NCBI RefSeq assembly: GCF_902832885.1
Contig: NZ_CADFDK010000001.1
Span: 1 to 64,000, forward strand
DNA from: Burkholderia seminalis DSM 23518
GTDB taxonomy: Bacteria; Pseudomonadota; Gammaproteobacteria; Burkholderiales; Burkholderiaceae
Direction of reading: 5' to 3'
DNA: 64,000 bases
Shown: in pieces, positions 52,434 to 61,532 of the stretch
How the letters are laid out: every line of letters begins with the position of its first letter
Numbering within the stretch: the first letter of the stretch is position 1
Program-made: the position numbers and the translations under genes
Notes under the pieces: model-generated
What the model saw: only the letters and a program-made list of their open reading frames with translations
The model's database searches: none
What the model was told of the DNA's origin: nothing

Positions 52434-55400
52434 ATGTCGAATGTTTCTAAAAGTCCCGCGCCGACGCGGGCCAATACGCCGTCGGCCAGGCACCCGGATG
52501 GTGCGGCCGACGCACGCGGGCAGCAGGGCCAGCCGCCGCGCCAGCAGCAGGGCCAGCCGGCGGCCCCGCCGGCACACGCACCGCGCGGGCCGCGCGGCGA
52601 CGAACGGCGCGGCGACGCGCGCCAGCCGGCCGCGAAGGGCGTACCGCAGGCATCGGGCGAGCGCGCCCCGCGCCGCGAGCGTCCGCCGCGAGCGGTCGTC
52701 GCGCCGAATCCCGTCCCGCCGATCACGTACCCCGAAAGCCTGCCCGTGTCGGGCAAGCGCGACGAAATCGCGCGCGCGATCGCCGGTCATCAGGTCGTCA
52801 TCGTCTGCGGCGAAACGGGTTCGGGCAAGACCACGCAGTTGCCGAAGATCTGTCTCGATCTCGGCCGCGGCCTCGGCGCCGGCGGCACGGGCCTGATCGG
52901 CCATACCCAGCCGCGCCGGCTCGCCGCGTCGTCGACCGGTCGCCGGATCGCCGAGGAACTCGGCACGCCGTTCGGCGAGGTGGTCGGCTACAAGGTGCGC
53001 TTTACCGACAATCTCGCGCCGGGCGCGTCCGTGAAGCTGATGACGGACGGCATCCTGCTCGCCGAGACGCAGACCGACCCGCTGCTGAAGGCGTACGACA
53101 CGCTGATCATCGACGAGGCGCACGAGCGCAGCCTGAATATCGATTTCCTGCTCGGCTACCTGAAGGAAATCCTGCCGAGGCGGCCGGACCTGAAGCTGAT
53201 CGTCACGTCCGCGACGATCGACGCCGATCGCTTCGCGCGCCATTTCGGCACCGACGAGCGCCCGGCGCCCGTGATCGAGGTGAGCGGGCGGCTGTATCCG
53301 GTCGAGATGCGTTACCGCCCGGTGGCCGAGGATCGCCCGGCCGTGAAGCATGCCGAAGGCACGGGCGGCCGCGACCGGGTGAAGACCGCGCGCGAAGCCG
53401 AGCGCGACCTGATGGACGCGATCGTCGACGCGGTCGACGAGCTGTGCCGCGAGGGCCCCGGCGACGTGCTGGTGTTCCTGCCCGGCGAGCGCGAGATCCG
53501 CGAGGCGGCCGAGGCGCTGCGCAAGCACCATCCGCCGCACACCGAGATCCTGCCGCTGTTCGCGCGGCTGTCGGCGGCCGACCAGGACAAGGTGTTCAAG
53601 GCGTCGAACGCGCGCAGGATCGTGCTCGCGACCAACGTCGCCGAAACCTCGCTGACAGTGCCGGGCATCCGCTACGTGGTCGACACCGGCCTTGCGCGCG
53701 TGAAGCGCTATTCGTACCGGAACAAGGTCGAGCAGCTGCAGGTCGAGTCGATCTCGCAGGCGGCCGCGAACCAGCGCGCGGGCCGCTGCGGCCGCGTGGC
53801 CGACGGCGTCTGCATCCGCTTGTACGAGGAAAGCGACTACCAGGCGCGCGCGCGCTTCACCGATCCGGAAATCCTGCGCTCGTCGCTCGCGTCGGTGATC
53901 CTGCGGATGAAGTCGCTGCACCTGACGGCGATCGAATCGTTCCCGTTCCTCGAACCGCCGCCCGGCCGCGCGATCGCGGACGGCTACCAGTTGCTCAACG
54001 AGCTCGGCGCGGTCGACGACGACAACGCGCTGACGCCGCTCGGCCGCGAACTCGCGCGGCTGCCGCTCGATCCGCGCGTCGGCCGGATGATTCTCGCCGC
54101 GCGCGACCAGCAGTCGCTGCGCGAGGTGCTGATCATCGCGAGCGCGCTGTCCGTGCAGGACCCGCGCGACCGGCCGATCGACGCGCAGGAGCAGGCCGAC
54201 CAGGCGCACCGCCGGTTTGCCGACGAGCGTTCCGAATTCCTGCAGTGGCTGAAGATCTGGGCATGGTTCGAAGAGGCCGTCGCGCACAAGAAGTCGAACC
54301 GCCAGCTCGTCGACGCGTGCCGCCAGAATTTCCTGTCGCACCTGCGGCTGCGCGAATGGCGCGACGTCCATTCGCAGTTGCTGACCGTCGTGCGCGAGCA
54401 CGGCTGGCGCCTGAACGAAGTCGAGGCGACCTACGAACAGGTCCATCTGGCCCTGTTGACGGGGCTGCTCGGCAACCTCGGCCTGAAGGCCGACGACGAT
54501 CCGCACTATCTCGGCGCGCGCGGCATCAAGTTCTACCTGTGGCCGGGCTCCGCGCTCGCGAAGAAGGCCGGCCGCTGGGTGATGGCGGCCGAGCTCGTCG
54601 AGACGAGCCGGCTGTACGCGCGCTGCCTCGCGAAGATCGAGCCCGAATGGGTCGAGAAGATCGGCGCGCACCTGCTGAAGAAATCGCTGTCGGAGCCGCA
54701 CTGGGAAAAGCGCCCGGCGCAGGTCAGCGCGTACGAGCGCGCGACGCTGTACGGGCTGCCGATCTACCACCGCCGGCGCGTCGCGTTCGGCAAGCAGGAT
54801 CCGGCGCGTGCCCGCGAGCTGTTCATCCGTGGTGCGCTGGTCGAAGGCGAGTTCGACACGAAGCTCGCGTTCTTCGCGCACAACCGCAAGCTGCTCGCCG
54901 ACATCGAGCAGCTCGAGCACAAGTCGCGCCGTCAGGACGTGCTGGTCGACGACGAGCTGATCTACGCGTTCTACGACCAGGCGATTCCCGAGGGGATCTA
55001 CACGGGCGCGGCGTTCGAGCGCTGGTATCGCGACGAAGTGAAGAAGGGCGGCCAGCCCGAGGACAAGCTGCGGCTGCTGTACCTGTCGCGCGACGACCTG
55101 ATGCGCCACGAGGCGGCCGGCGTGACGACCGAGCTGTTCCCGAAGCGCGCGACGATGGCCGGCGTCGAGATGGCCCTCACGTACCACTTCGAGCCCGGCA
55201 CGCCGCGCGACGGCGTGACGCTCGCGGTGCCGCTGTACGCGCTGAACCAGGTCGATGCGCGCCGCTGCGAGTGGCTCGTGCCGGGGATGCTGAAGGAAAA
55301 GGTGCAGCTGCTGCTGAAGTCGCTGCCGCAGAAGCTGCGCCGGCACTGCGTGCCGCTGCCCGAATACGCGGCCGGCTTCGTCGAGCGGATGGGGCGCGAG

Positions 55401-56639
55401 CGCTTCGGTGCGGGCGGGCTCGTCGAGGCGCTGATCGCCGACGTGCGCGGCGAGACGCAGGTCGCGATGAAGACGGCCGACTTCAAGCTCGAGACGCTGC
55501 CCGCGCACCTGTTCATGAATTTCAAGGTGATCGACGAGCACGGCCGCCAGCTGGCGATGGGGCGCAATCTCGCGCAGCTTCGCCAGGAGCTCGGCGCGCA
55601 GGCGCAGCAGCAGTTCCAGAAGATCGCGGCGGCGTCGACGATCGCGACGGGCGGCGATGCCGATGCGGGCCAGCCGGTCGGCCAGGCGCCGGCGGCGGCC
55701 ACGGCCGGTGCCGCCGGCCGTAACGCGAAGGCAGGCAAGGGCGCGGCGCCGCAGACGGCCGCGCCGGCGGAAGCCGGCGCGACGGCGCTGTACGAGAACC
55801 TGACGACGTGGAATTTCGGCAAGCTGCCCGAGCTGCTGGAAATCCGCCGGCGCGGCCAGACGCTGTACGGCTACCCGGCGCTCGTCGACCGCGGCACGCA
55901 TTGCGACGTCGAGGTGTTCGATTCGCCGGAGGAGGCCGCACGCATCCACCGGGCCGGCTTGCGGCGGCTGTTCGCGCTGCAGCTGAAGGAGCCGATCAAG
56001 TTCCTCGAGAAGAACCTGCCGGGCCTGCGCGAGATGGCGATGCAGTACATGTCGCTCGGCACGCAGGACGAGTTGCGCGACCAGCTGATCGATACGGCGC
56101 TCGACCGCGCGTGCCTGCAGGACCCGCTGCCCGACGACGACGCAAGCTTCCATGCGCGCCGCGACGAGGGCCGGAGTCGCCTGAACCTGCTCGCGCAGGA
56201 AATCGCGCGGCTGGTCGGCCAGATCCTCGCCGAATACGCGGGGCTCGTGAAGAAGCTCGCGCAGGCGAAGCCGTTCGCGCAGGCCCATGCGGACCTGCAG
56301 CAGCAGCTCGCCGCGCTGGTCGGCAAGCGCTTCGTGATCGACACGCCTTACGCGCAGCTTGCGCATTTCCCGCGCTACCTGAAGGGCATCGCGCTGCGCG
56401 TCGACAAGCTGAAGGCCGATCCGGCGCGCGACGCGAAGCAGTCGGCCGACCTGCTGCCGCTTGTCCAGCAGTACCAGCGCGCGGTGTCGCAGCGCGGCGG
56501 CGTCGCCGATGCGCGGCTCGCGGAATTCCGCTGGCTGCTCGAAGAACTGCGGATTTCGCTGTTCGCGCAGGAACTGCGCACGCCGATGCCTGTCTCTGTC
56601 AAGCGTCTGCACAAGGTCTGGGAGTCGATGCAGCGCTAG
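52434..56639 (+). CDS. hrpA: DEAH-box ATP-dependent RNA helicase HrpA
   Basis: A 1401-residue DEAH helicase, larger than E. coli HrpA because of a 90-residue Pro/Gln/Arg-rich disordered N-terminus and inserts near the C-terminus. Walker A is GETGSGKT (126-133), DEAH lies at 227-230 (IIDEAHERSLN), followed by VTSATIDADRF and the ATNVAETSLTVPGIRYVVDTG / QRAGRCGR helicase motifs. The C-terminal OB and DUF3418 regions follow. HrpA acts on structured RNA or collided ribosomes. An Ala/Gly-rich linker (residues 1070-1120) looks like an unstructured insertion. No ribosome site precedes the ATG. Confidence 0.97.
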   Translation: MSNVSKSPAPTRANTPSARHPDGAADARGQQGQPPRQQQGQPAAPPAHAPRGPRGDERRGDARQPAAKGVPQASGERAPRRERPPRAVVAPNPVPPITYPESLPVSGKRDEIARAIAGHQVVIVCGETGSGKTTQLPKICLDLGRGLGAGGTGLIGHTQPRRLAASSTGRRIAEELGTPFGEVVGYKVRFTDNLAPGASVKLMTDGILLAETQTDPLLKAYDTLIIDEAHERSLNIDFLLGYLKEILPRRPDLKLIVTSATIDADRFARHFGTDERPAPVIEVSGRLYPVEMRYRPVAEDRPAVKHAEGTGGRDRVKTAREAERDLMDAIVDAVDELCREGPGDVLVFLPGEREIREAAEALRKHHPPHTEILPLFARLSAADQDKVFKASNARRIVLATNVAETSLTVPGIRYVVDTGLARVKRYSYRNKVEQLQVESISQAAANQRAGRCGRVADGVCIRLYEESDYQARARFTDPEILRSSLASVILRMKSLHLTAIESFPFLEPPPGRAIADGYQLLNELGAVDDDNALTPLGRELARLPLDPRVGRMILAARDQQSLREVLIIASALSVQDPRDRPIDAQEQADQAHRRFADERSEFLQWLKIWAWFEEAVAHKKSNRQLVDACRQNFLSHLRLREWRDVHSQLLTVVREHGWRLNEVEATYEQVHLALLTGLLGNLGLKADDDPHYLGARGIKFYLWPGSALAKKAGRWVMAAELVETSRLYARCLAKIEPEWVEKIGAHLLKKSLSEPHWEKRPAQVSAYERATLYGLPIYHRRRVAFGKQDPARARELFIRGALVEGEFDTKLAFFAHNRKLLADIEQLEHKSRRQDVLVDDELIYAFYDQAIPEGIYTGAAFERWYRDEVKKGGQPEDKLRLLYLSRDDLMRHEAAGVTTELFPKRATMAGVEMALTYHFEPGTPRDGVTLAVPLYALNQVDARRCEWLVPGMLKEKVQLLLKSLPQKLRRHCVPLPEYAAGFVERMGRERFGAGGLVEALIADVRGETQVAMKTADFKLETLPAHLFMNFKVIDEHGRQLAMGRNLAQLRQELGAQAQQQFQKIAAASTIATGGDADAGQPVGQAPAAATAGAAGRNAKAGKGAAPQTAAPAEAGATALYENLTTWNFGKLPELLEIRRRGQTLYGYPALVDRGTHCDVEVFDSPEEAARIHRAGLRRLFALQLKEPIKFLEKNLPGLREMAMQYMSLGTQDELRDQLIDTALDRACLQDPLPDDDASFHARRDEGRSRLNLLAQEIARLVGQILAEYAGLVKKLAQAKPFAQAHADLQQQLAALVGKRFVIDTPYAQLAHFPRYLKGIALRVDKLKADPARDAKQSADLLPLVQQYQRAVSQRGGVADARLAEFRWLLEELRISLFAQELRTPMPVSVKRLHKVWESMQR

Positions 56640-56760
56640 CGCAACATCGGCGTCCCGGGCCCGCCGCGGCGGACGGCCCCGGCCGGCCGTACGGTGCCTG
56701 CCGCGGCGGCTCGTCCGGCCGCCGCGGCGTGCGTCGAAGTGGCGCAATACCGACCGCCGT

Positions 56761-56781
56761 CAACCGGCGCGGCCGGTTGAA
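56761..56781 (+). terminator. Hairpin after hrpA, weak terminator candidate
   Basis: Perfect 9-bp arms (56761-56769 and 56773-56781) with a GCG loop, followed by ACGTTTTAC. The T run is short, so Rho-independent activity is uncertain. A TACAAT at 56788 may be the next gene's -10. Confidence 0.4.
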
Positions 56782-56819
56782 CGTTTTACAATGACGGTTG
56801 TTCCTCGACGTGAGTCTTC

Positions 56820-57809
56820 ATGCGCACTTTCCTTTCCCTCGGCCGCACGCTCGCGCTGGCCGCCGCCGTACTGGCGCCCGCCGCACACGCGAATAACGTG
56901 ATCGTCCTCAACTCGGCCGAAGCGACGCTTTCCCTGATCGACCAGCAGACCCGCGAGGTCGTCAGCACGATGCCGACCGGCAAGGAGCCGCATCACCTGA
57001 TGGCGACGCCCGACAATGCGTCGCTGATCGTCGCCAATTCGGTCTCGAACAGCCTGATGTTCCTCGATCCGAAGACGGGCAAGCTGCAGCGCACCGTCGA
57101 AGGGATCGACGATCCTTACCAGCTCGGCTTCTCGCCGGACCGCAAATGGTTCGCGGCGGCCGGCCTGCGGCTCGACCGCGTCGACATCTACGGTTACGAC
57201 GGCCGCGACCTGCACCTCGTGAAGCGCGTGCCGCTCGCGGTGATGCCCAGCCACCTCGCATTCACGAAGGACAGCAAGACGCTGCTCGTGTCGCTGCAGG
57301 TGTCCGGCGAGATCGCGGCGATCGACCTGCCGACGCAGACGGTCAAGTGGAAGATGAAGGTCGGCAAGGTGCCGGCCGGCCTGTGGCTCACGCCGGACGA
57401 CAAATTCCTGCTGGTCGGGATGACGGGCGCGGATTACGTCGCGGTCGTCGACTGGCGCAACCAGAAGGTCGTCAAGCAGATCTACACCGGCAAGGGCGCG
57501 CACAACTTCCGCTCGCTCGCCGACGGCACGCACGTCGCGGTGACGAACCGCGTCGCGAACACGATCAGCATCATCGACGAGAACACGCTCACCAACGTCG
57601 GCGACATCACCGGCCTGCTGCCGGGCCCCGACGACATGGAACTGTCCGCCGACAAGAAGACGCTGTGGGTGACGTTCCGCTTCGCGAAGAAGGTCGGGAT
57701 CATCGACCTGGCGTCGCGCAAGCTGGTGCAGACGATCGCCGTCGGCCGCTCGCCGCACGGCATCTACTTCTACGACCGCGCGCCGTGGAAGGCGGCGAAC
57801 GGCGCGTGA
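56820..57809 (+). CDS. YncE-type periplasmic beta-propeller protein
   Basis: A 329-residue secreted seven-bladed propeller of the YncE/cytochrome cd1-like repeat group. The signal peptide is FLSLGRTLALAAAVLAPAAHAN. Repeats such as NVIVLNSAEATLSLIDQQTREVVSTMPTGKEPHHLMATPDNASLIVANS and LVGMTGADYVAVVDWRNQKVVKQIYTGKGAHNFRSLADGTHVAVTN recur through the protein. No haem-binding CxxCH is present, so it is not a cytochrome itself. It precedes a sterol-desaturase-like gene by 16 bases and may be co-transcribed. Confidence 0.85.
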   Translation: MRTFLSLGRTLALAAAVLAPAAHANNVIVLNSAEATLSLIDQQTREVVSTMPTGKEPHHLMATPDNASLIVANSVSNSLMFLDPKTGKLQRTVEGIDDPYQLGFSPDRKWFAAAGLRLDRVDIYGYDGRDLHLVKRVPLAVMPSHLAFTKDSKTLLVSLQVSGEIAAIDLPTQTVKWKMKVGKVPAGLWLTPDDKFLLVGMTGADYVAVVDWRNQKVVKQIYTGKGAHNFRSLADGTHVAVTNRVANTISIIDENTLTNVGDITGLLPGPDDMELSADKKTLWVTFRFAKKVGIIDLASRKLVQTIAVGRSPHGIYFYDRAPWKAANGA

Positions 57810-57825
57810 CGGGCGGAGGCGAGCG

Positions 57826-58800
57826 ATGCTGCACCTGATCGATGCGTTCGTGTCGGACATCCAGACCTGGCTGTACGTCGACGTCGTGCAGCCGCTCCTC
57901 TTCAAGTTCAACCTGATGGACTATGACGAGGACACCTACGACGCGCTGTACTGGGTGATCATCGGCGCGTTGCAGATGGTGCTGATGTTCGCGCTGCTGC
58001 GCCCGCTCGAGGCGCTGCTGCCGGTCGAACGCTGGAAAAACCGCCGCGCGGTGCGGGTCGACGTGATCTACACGGCGATCTCGAAGCTCGGCATCTACAC
58101 GCTGTTCTTCTTCTTCGCGCTGCAGCCGGTGTTCGACAGCTTCCAGTCCTGGCTGCGCCTGCACGGCGTCGCGAACGTCAATCTCGACTACCTGTGGCCG
58201 GGCGTGACCTCGCAGCCGATCGTCGCGTTCGCGATCTACCTCGTCGTGCTCGACTTCGCCGGCTACTGGTATCACCGCTGGCAGCACAAGTTCGGCATCT
58301 GGTGGGAGCTGCACGCGGTCCATCACAGCCAGCGGCAGATGTCGCTGTGGTGCGACGACCGCAACCACCTGCTCGACGACGTGATCCAGTCGTGCTTTTT
58401 CGCGGCGATCGCGCTCGTGATCGGCGTGACGCCGTCGCAGTTCGTCGTGCTGACCGCGTTCACGAACTTCATGCAGAGCATCCAGCATACGAATGCGCGC
58501 CTGTCGTTCGGCTGGCTCGGCGAGCGCCTGCTCGTCAGCCCGATCTTCCATCGGCGCCACCATGCGGTCGGCTACGGTCACGAAGGCACCAAGTACGGCT
58601 GCAACTTCGGCGTGCTGTTCCCGTGGTGGGACATGATGTTCGGTACCGCGTCGTGGAGTCGCACGGTCGAGCCGACCGGCATCCGCGAGCAGGTCGAGGG
58701 CGTGTCCTACGGCGACGGCTTCTGGTCGCAGCACGGCCTCGCGTTCATGCGGATCTTCCGGCGTCTGTTCCCCGCGAAGCGCGGCGCGGCGTCGGCCTGA
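57826..58800 (+). CDS. Sterol desaturase/fatty acid hydroxylase family membrane enzyme
   Basis: A 324-residue di-iron membrane enzyme of the fatty acid hydroxylase superfamily. The histidine clusters are HRWQH (about residue 149), HAVHHSQ (about 163-169) and HRRHHAVGYGH (about 244), with four to five hydrophobic segments. The family acts on fatty acyl, sterol or carotenoid substrates; bacterial members often hydroxylate lipid acyl chains. It follows the propeller gene closely, and a perfect 17-bp hairpin marks the end of the unit. Confidence 0.87.
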   Translation: MLHLIDAFVSDIQTWLYVDVVQPLLFKFNLMDYDEDTYDALYWVIIGALQMVLMFALLRPLEALLPVERWKNRRAVRVDVIYTAISKLGIYTLFFFFALQPVFDSFQSWLRLHGVANVNLDYLWPGVTSQPIVAFAIYLVVLDFAGYWYHRWQHKFGIWWELHAVHHSQRQMSLWCDDRNHLLDDVIQSCFFAAIALVIGVTPSQFVVLTAFTNFMQSIQHTNARLSFGWLGERLLVSPIFHRRHHAVGYGHEGTKYGCNFGVLFPWWDMMFGTASWSRTVEPTGIREQVEGVSYGDGFWSQHGLAFMRIFRRLFPAKRGAASA

Positions 58801-58831
58801 CGCGATCCCGCTCCCGTTGAACGGCATTCCT

Positions 58832-58869
58832 ACACGGCCCGCATGCGCTTCGGCGCATGCGGGCCGTGT
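58832..58869 (+). terminator. Perfect 17-bp hairpin with UUCG loop, probable terminator
   Basis: Arms 58832-58848 and 58853-58869 pair without a mismatch around TTCG, an exceptionally stable tetraloop. Only GGTTTATCC follows, so the T run is short. It separates the desaturase gene from the EI24-type gene. Confidence 0.7.
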
Positions 58870-58911
58870 GGTTTATCCTTTCCCCGTTTTTCTCCGTCGA
58901 TACAGGTTCGC

Positions 58912-59739
58912 ATGAACGACTTGCTGCGCTCCTTCGTCCGGGCGATCGCCAGCGCGCTGCACCCGCGCATGCTGTGGCTCACCCTGATGCCGTTCGTCGT
59001 CTCGGCGCTGCTGTGGGGCGCCGTGCTGTGGTTTTCGTGGCAGACGCTGCTGGATCTCGCGCGCGGCGCGCTCGACGGCTTCGTGCTGACGGCCGCGCTG
59101 TATCGCGCGTTCGACGCGATCGGCATGTCGCAGCTGCAAGCGGTCGTCGCGCCGTTCGTGGTCGTGTCGCTCGCGATTCCGCTGATCGTGCTGACCGTGC
59201 TGCTGCTGATCGCGACGATCTCGATGCCGGTCGTGATCAAGCACCTGTCGAACCGGCAGTTCGCGGCGCTCGAGCCGAAGCGGGGCGGTACCTTCTTCGG
59301 CAGCGTGTTCAATTCGCTCGGCGCGGCGCTGGTCGGCGTCGTGCTGCTCGTCGTCACGATCCCGCTGTGGCTGATCCCGCCGTTCTTCGCGCTGCTGCCG
59401 CCGGTGATCTGGGGCTGGCTCACGTACCGCGTGATGACCTACGACGCGCTCGCGCTGCACGCGAGCCGCGACGAGCGCCGCGCGCTCGTGCGCCGCCACC
59501 GCTGGCCGCTGATCGGCATCGGCGTCGCGACCGGGCTGCTCGGCACCGTACCGACCTTCGTATGGGTGTCGTCGGTCTGGATGATGGTGCTGTTTCCATT
59601 CGTCGCGGCGGCCATGATCTGGGTTTACGCTTTCATCCTCGTCTTCTCGGCGCTGTGGTTCGGGCACTACTGCCTGCGCGCGCTGGAGGACCTGCGCGCG
59701 AGTGCGCGCGCCACCGCAATCGACATGGGGCAGGCATGA
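58912..59739 (+). CDS. EI24-domain integral membrane protein
   Basis: A 275-residue polytopic protein (about six helices) of the EI24/CysZ-like family. It starts MNDLLRSFVRAIASALHPRMLWLTLMPFVVSALLWGAVLW, and later PPFFALLPPVIWGWLTYRVMTYDALALHASRDER is the family's most conserved stretch. CysZ relatives move sulfate, but this member's substrate is unknown. The stop overlaps the next start by 4 bases (ATGA), so the two are translationally coupled. Confidence 0.85.
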   Translation: MNDLLRSFVRAIASALHPRMLWLTLMPFVVSALLWGAVLWFSWQTLLDLARGALDGFVLTAALYRAFDAIGMSQLQAVVAPFVVVSLAIPLIVLTVLLLIATISMPVVIKHLSNRQFAALEPKRGGTFFGSVFNSLGAALVGVVLLVVTIPLWLIPPFFALLPPVIWGWLTYRVMTYDALALHASRDERRALVRRHRWPLIGIGVATGLLGTVPTFVWVSSVWMMVLFPFVAAAMIWVYAFILVFSALWFGHYCLRALEDLRASARATAIDMGQA

Positions 59740-60551
59740 GCATCGGCATCATCATCATCGGCGACGAAATCCTTTCGGGCCGGCGGCAGGACAAGCATCT
59801 GGCGAAGGTCATCGAACTGCTCGGCGCGCGCGGCCTCGCGCTCGACTGGGCCGAATACGTCGGCGACGATCCGGCGCGCATCACGGCGACGCTCGCGCGT
59901 GCGATCGCGTCGGGCGACATCGTGTTCTCGACGGGCGGAATCGGCGCGACGCCGGACGACCACACGCGCCAGTGCGCGGCCGCCGCGCTCGGCGTGCCGC
60001 TCGAACTGCATCCGGAAGCGAAGGTGCTGATTTCGGAGCGGATCCGCGAAACGCATACCGATCCGGCCACGCCGGTCGACTTCGATTCGCCGGAGAACCA
60101 GCACCGCTTCAACATGGGCGTGTTTCCGGCGGGCGCGACCATCATCCCGAACGGCTATAACCGCATTCCCGGTTTTTCGGCCGGCGACCTGCACTTCGTG
60201 CCGGGTTTCCCGGTGATGGCCTGGCCGATGATCGAATGGGTGCTCGACACGAAGTACGCGCACCTGCATCACGCGACGCCGCACGCGGAGCGCTCGCTGT
60301 ACGTGTTCGAGCTGCCGGAATCGACGCTCACGCCGCTGATGGAGCGCATCGAGCGCGATTTCCCGGGCGTGCGCGTGTTCAGCCTGCCGAGCGTCGGCGA
60401 TGCGGAGCGCGGCGGCATCTATGCGCGCCGTCACATCGACCTCGGCGTGAAGGGCGAGCCGGAAGCCGTCGCGGCCGCGTTCGTGAAGCTGCGCGAAGGC
60501 GTGCACCTGCTCGGCGGCGACGTCGTCGAGCCCGATACGCCGCGCGCCTGA
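59736..60551 (+). CDS. Molybdopterin-binding-domain protein (MoaB/CinA N-terminal type)
   Basis: A 271-residue protein with the MoCF_biosynth domain: SIGIIIIGDEILSGRRQDKHLAKVIELL (residues 2-29), FSTGGIGATPDDHTRQC (about 64-80) and FPAGATIIPNGYNRIPGF. It lacks the C-terminal CinA amidase region, so it is a stand-alone member of the 'competence/damage-inducible protein A' group. Relatives act in nucleotide or NAD salvage or molybdenum cofactor formation; the role here is open. Coupled to the EI24 gene by ATGA overlap. Confidence 0.85.
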   Translation: MSIGIIIIGDEILSGRRQDKHLAKVIELLGARGLALDWAEYVGDDPARITATLARAIASGDIVFSTGGIGATPDDHTRQCAAAALGVPLELHPEAKVLISERIRETHTDPATPVDFDSPENQHRFNMGVFPAGATIIPNGYNRIPGFSAGDLHFVPGFPVMAWPMIEWVLDTKYAHLHHATPHAERSLYVFELPESTLTPLMERIERDFPGVRVFSLPSVGDAERGGIYARRHIDLGVKGEPEAVAAAFVKLREGVHLLGGDVVEPDTPRA

Positions 60552-60571
60552 GCGGCCCGCCACGCGGCCGC

Positions 60572-60603
60572 AAAAAAAGCACGGGCCGCGCAACGCGGCC
60601 CGT
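60572..60603 (-). terminator. Rho-independent terminator of the rhodanese gene
   Basis: Perfect 10-bp stem (60581-60590 with 60594-60603, loop CAA on plus). On the minus strand it is followed by GC and seven T residues. Confidence 0.88.
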
Positions 60604-60663
60604 CATCGGCATGTCATCGCCCGGCTCGACGATGAGGCTGTCGCCGCCGAGCGTCGTGCTTCG

Positions 60664-61128
60664 TCAGGCGCCGATCCACGGCAGTTTGCGGAAGCACCAG
60701 CCGTCGACCGTCTTGCGGTGGCCTTCGGCGTCCTTGGCGCCCTCGAAGCCTTCGAGCAGGTCGAACGCCTTCGTGAAGCCGGCCTGCGCGGACGCGACCG
60801 CGGCGAGCTTCGAGCGCGCGGCGCTGCGGCACAGGAACAGGATCGGCGTATCGGCCGGGAGGGCCGCCTTCAGTTCGTTGACGAATTCGGCGTTCGGCAC
60901 GCCGCCCGGGTAGCGCGTCCATTCGAGGTGCAGGTACTGGCCGTCACCGACGAGCGGGCGGCCGATCCAGTCGAGTTCGGCGCGCGTGCGCACGTCGACG
61001 AGGCGCGCGGACGGGTCGAGCTGCAGCAGTTCGAATGCCTCGACCGGCAGCAGCGCGCCGGCGTAGTTGAGCGCGCCTTGTGCGCGGCGTTCGTCGGCCT
61101 TCGCGTAAAGCTGGTCGAGCGTACTCAT
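60664..61128 (-). CDS. Rhodanese-like domain protein
   Basis: A 154-residue single-domain rhodanese. The strand-loop ARLVDVRTRAELDWIGRP (residues 41-58) and the active-site loop FLCRSAARSKLAA (Cys about 99) are clear; the loop is CRSAAR, slightly different from the thiosulfate type CxxGxR. It starts MSTLDQLYAKADERRAQGALNYAGALLPVEAFELL, a leader seen in proteobacterial rhodaneses near glnA. Divergent from glnA across 404 bases. The sulfur donor and acceptor are unknown. Confidence 0.88.
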   Translation of the reverse strand: MSTLDQLYAKADERRAQGALNYAGALLPVEAFELLQLDPSARLVDVRTRAELDWIGRPLVGDGQYLHLEWTRYPGGVPNAEFVNELKAALPADTPILFLCRSAARSKLAAVASAQAGFTKAFDLLEGFEGAKDAEGHRKTVDGWCFRKLPWIGA

Positions 61129-61405
61129 GGCAGGGAGTCTCCGTATCGGTCAAACGAACATTCTAGCGCGGCGTCGCGGTACGGACGCCCGTCTACCGAC
61201 AGGCACATGCACCGCCACGCACTCACCAAAAGGGTGCAGAATGGCGTGCATGCACCAGAATGATTCCGCTGAGACGGCGCGCTGGCGTGATTGCACCGTT
61301 TCGGTGCGTTCGCGCGGCCGCCGGTGCGGTGGCCGGCCCCGGAATTGCGCAGCCGGGTCCCGCCGCGACGCGCTCCGGCGCGATTTACGTCGGTTTTGCG
61401 ATGGC
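61129..61405. other. Upstream half of the glnA control region
   Basis: The gap between the rhodanese start and the sigma-54 promoter. It holds clustered GTGCA/TGCAC half sites between 61208 and 61256, and no supportable gene. Confidence 0.5.
61222..61238. promoter_or_regulatory. NtrC-like binding site(s) upstream of glnA
   Basis: CTCACC-N5-GGTGCA matches the NtrC dyad at ten of twelve arm positions. Further TGCACC half sites lie at 61208 and 61251. The distance to the sigma-54 promoter (about 170 bases) suits an enhancer. Confidence 0.5.
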
Positions 61406-61421
61406 TGGCACGGATGCTGCT
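61406..61421 (+). promoter_or_regulatory. Sigma-54 (-24/-12) promoter of glnA
   Basis: TGGCACGGATGCTGCT differs from the TGGCACG-N4-TTGCW consensus at one base and has the required GG-N10-GC spacing. It is 112 bases before the glnA ATG. An overlapping TATATAGAAT could add a sigma-70 -10. Confidence 0.75.
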
Positions 61422-61532
61422 ATATAGAATTCGGTCGAATCGGGGCGCGCTGCGCTAAAGCAAGACCCCGGTCAGCTCGATAAACGAGGCGGTTCCCAGT
61501 CCGCCGGAATTGTTCAATCAGGAGAAGAGGTT

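Noticed and set aside
52419-56747. 1442-codon open frame antisense to hrpA
   Set aside because: High GC with strong third-position bias gives long antisense frames; the product is Arg/His/Leu-rich without motifs, whereas the plus strand encodes a textbook DEAH helicase.
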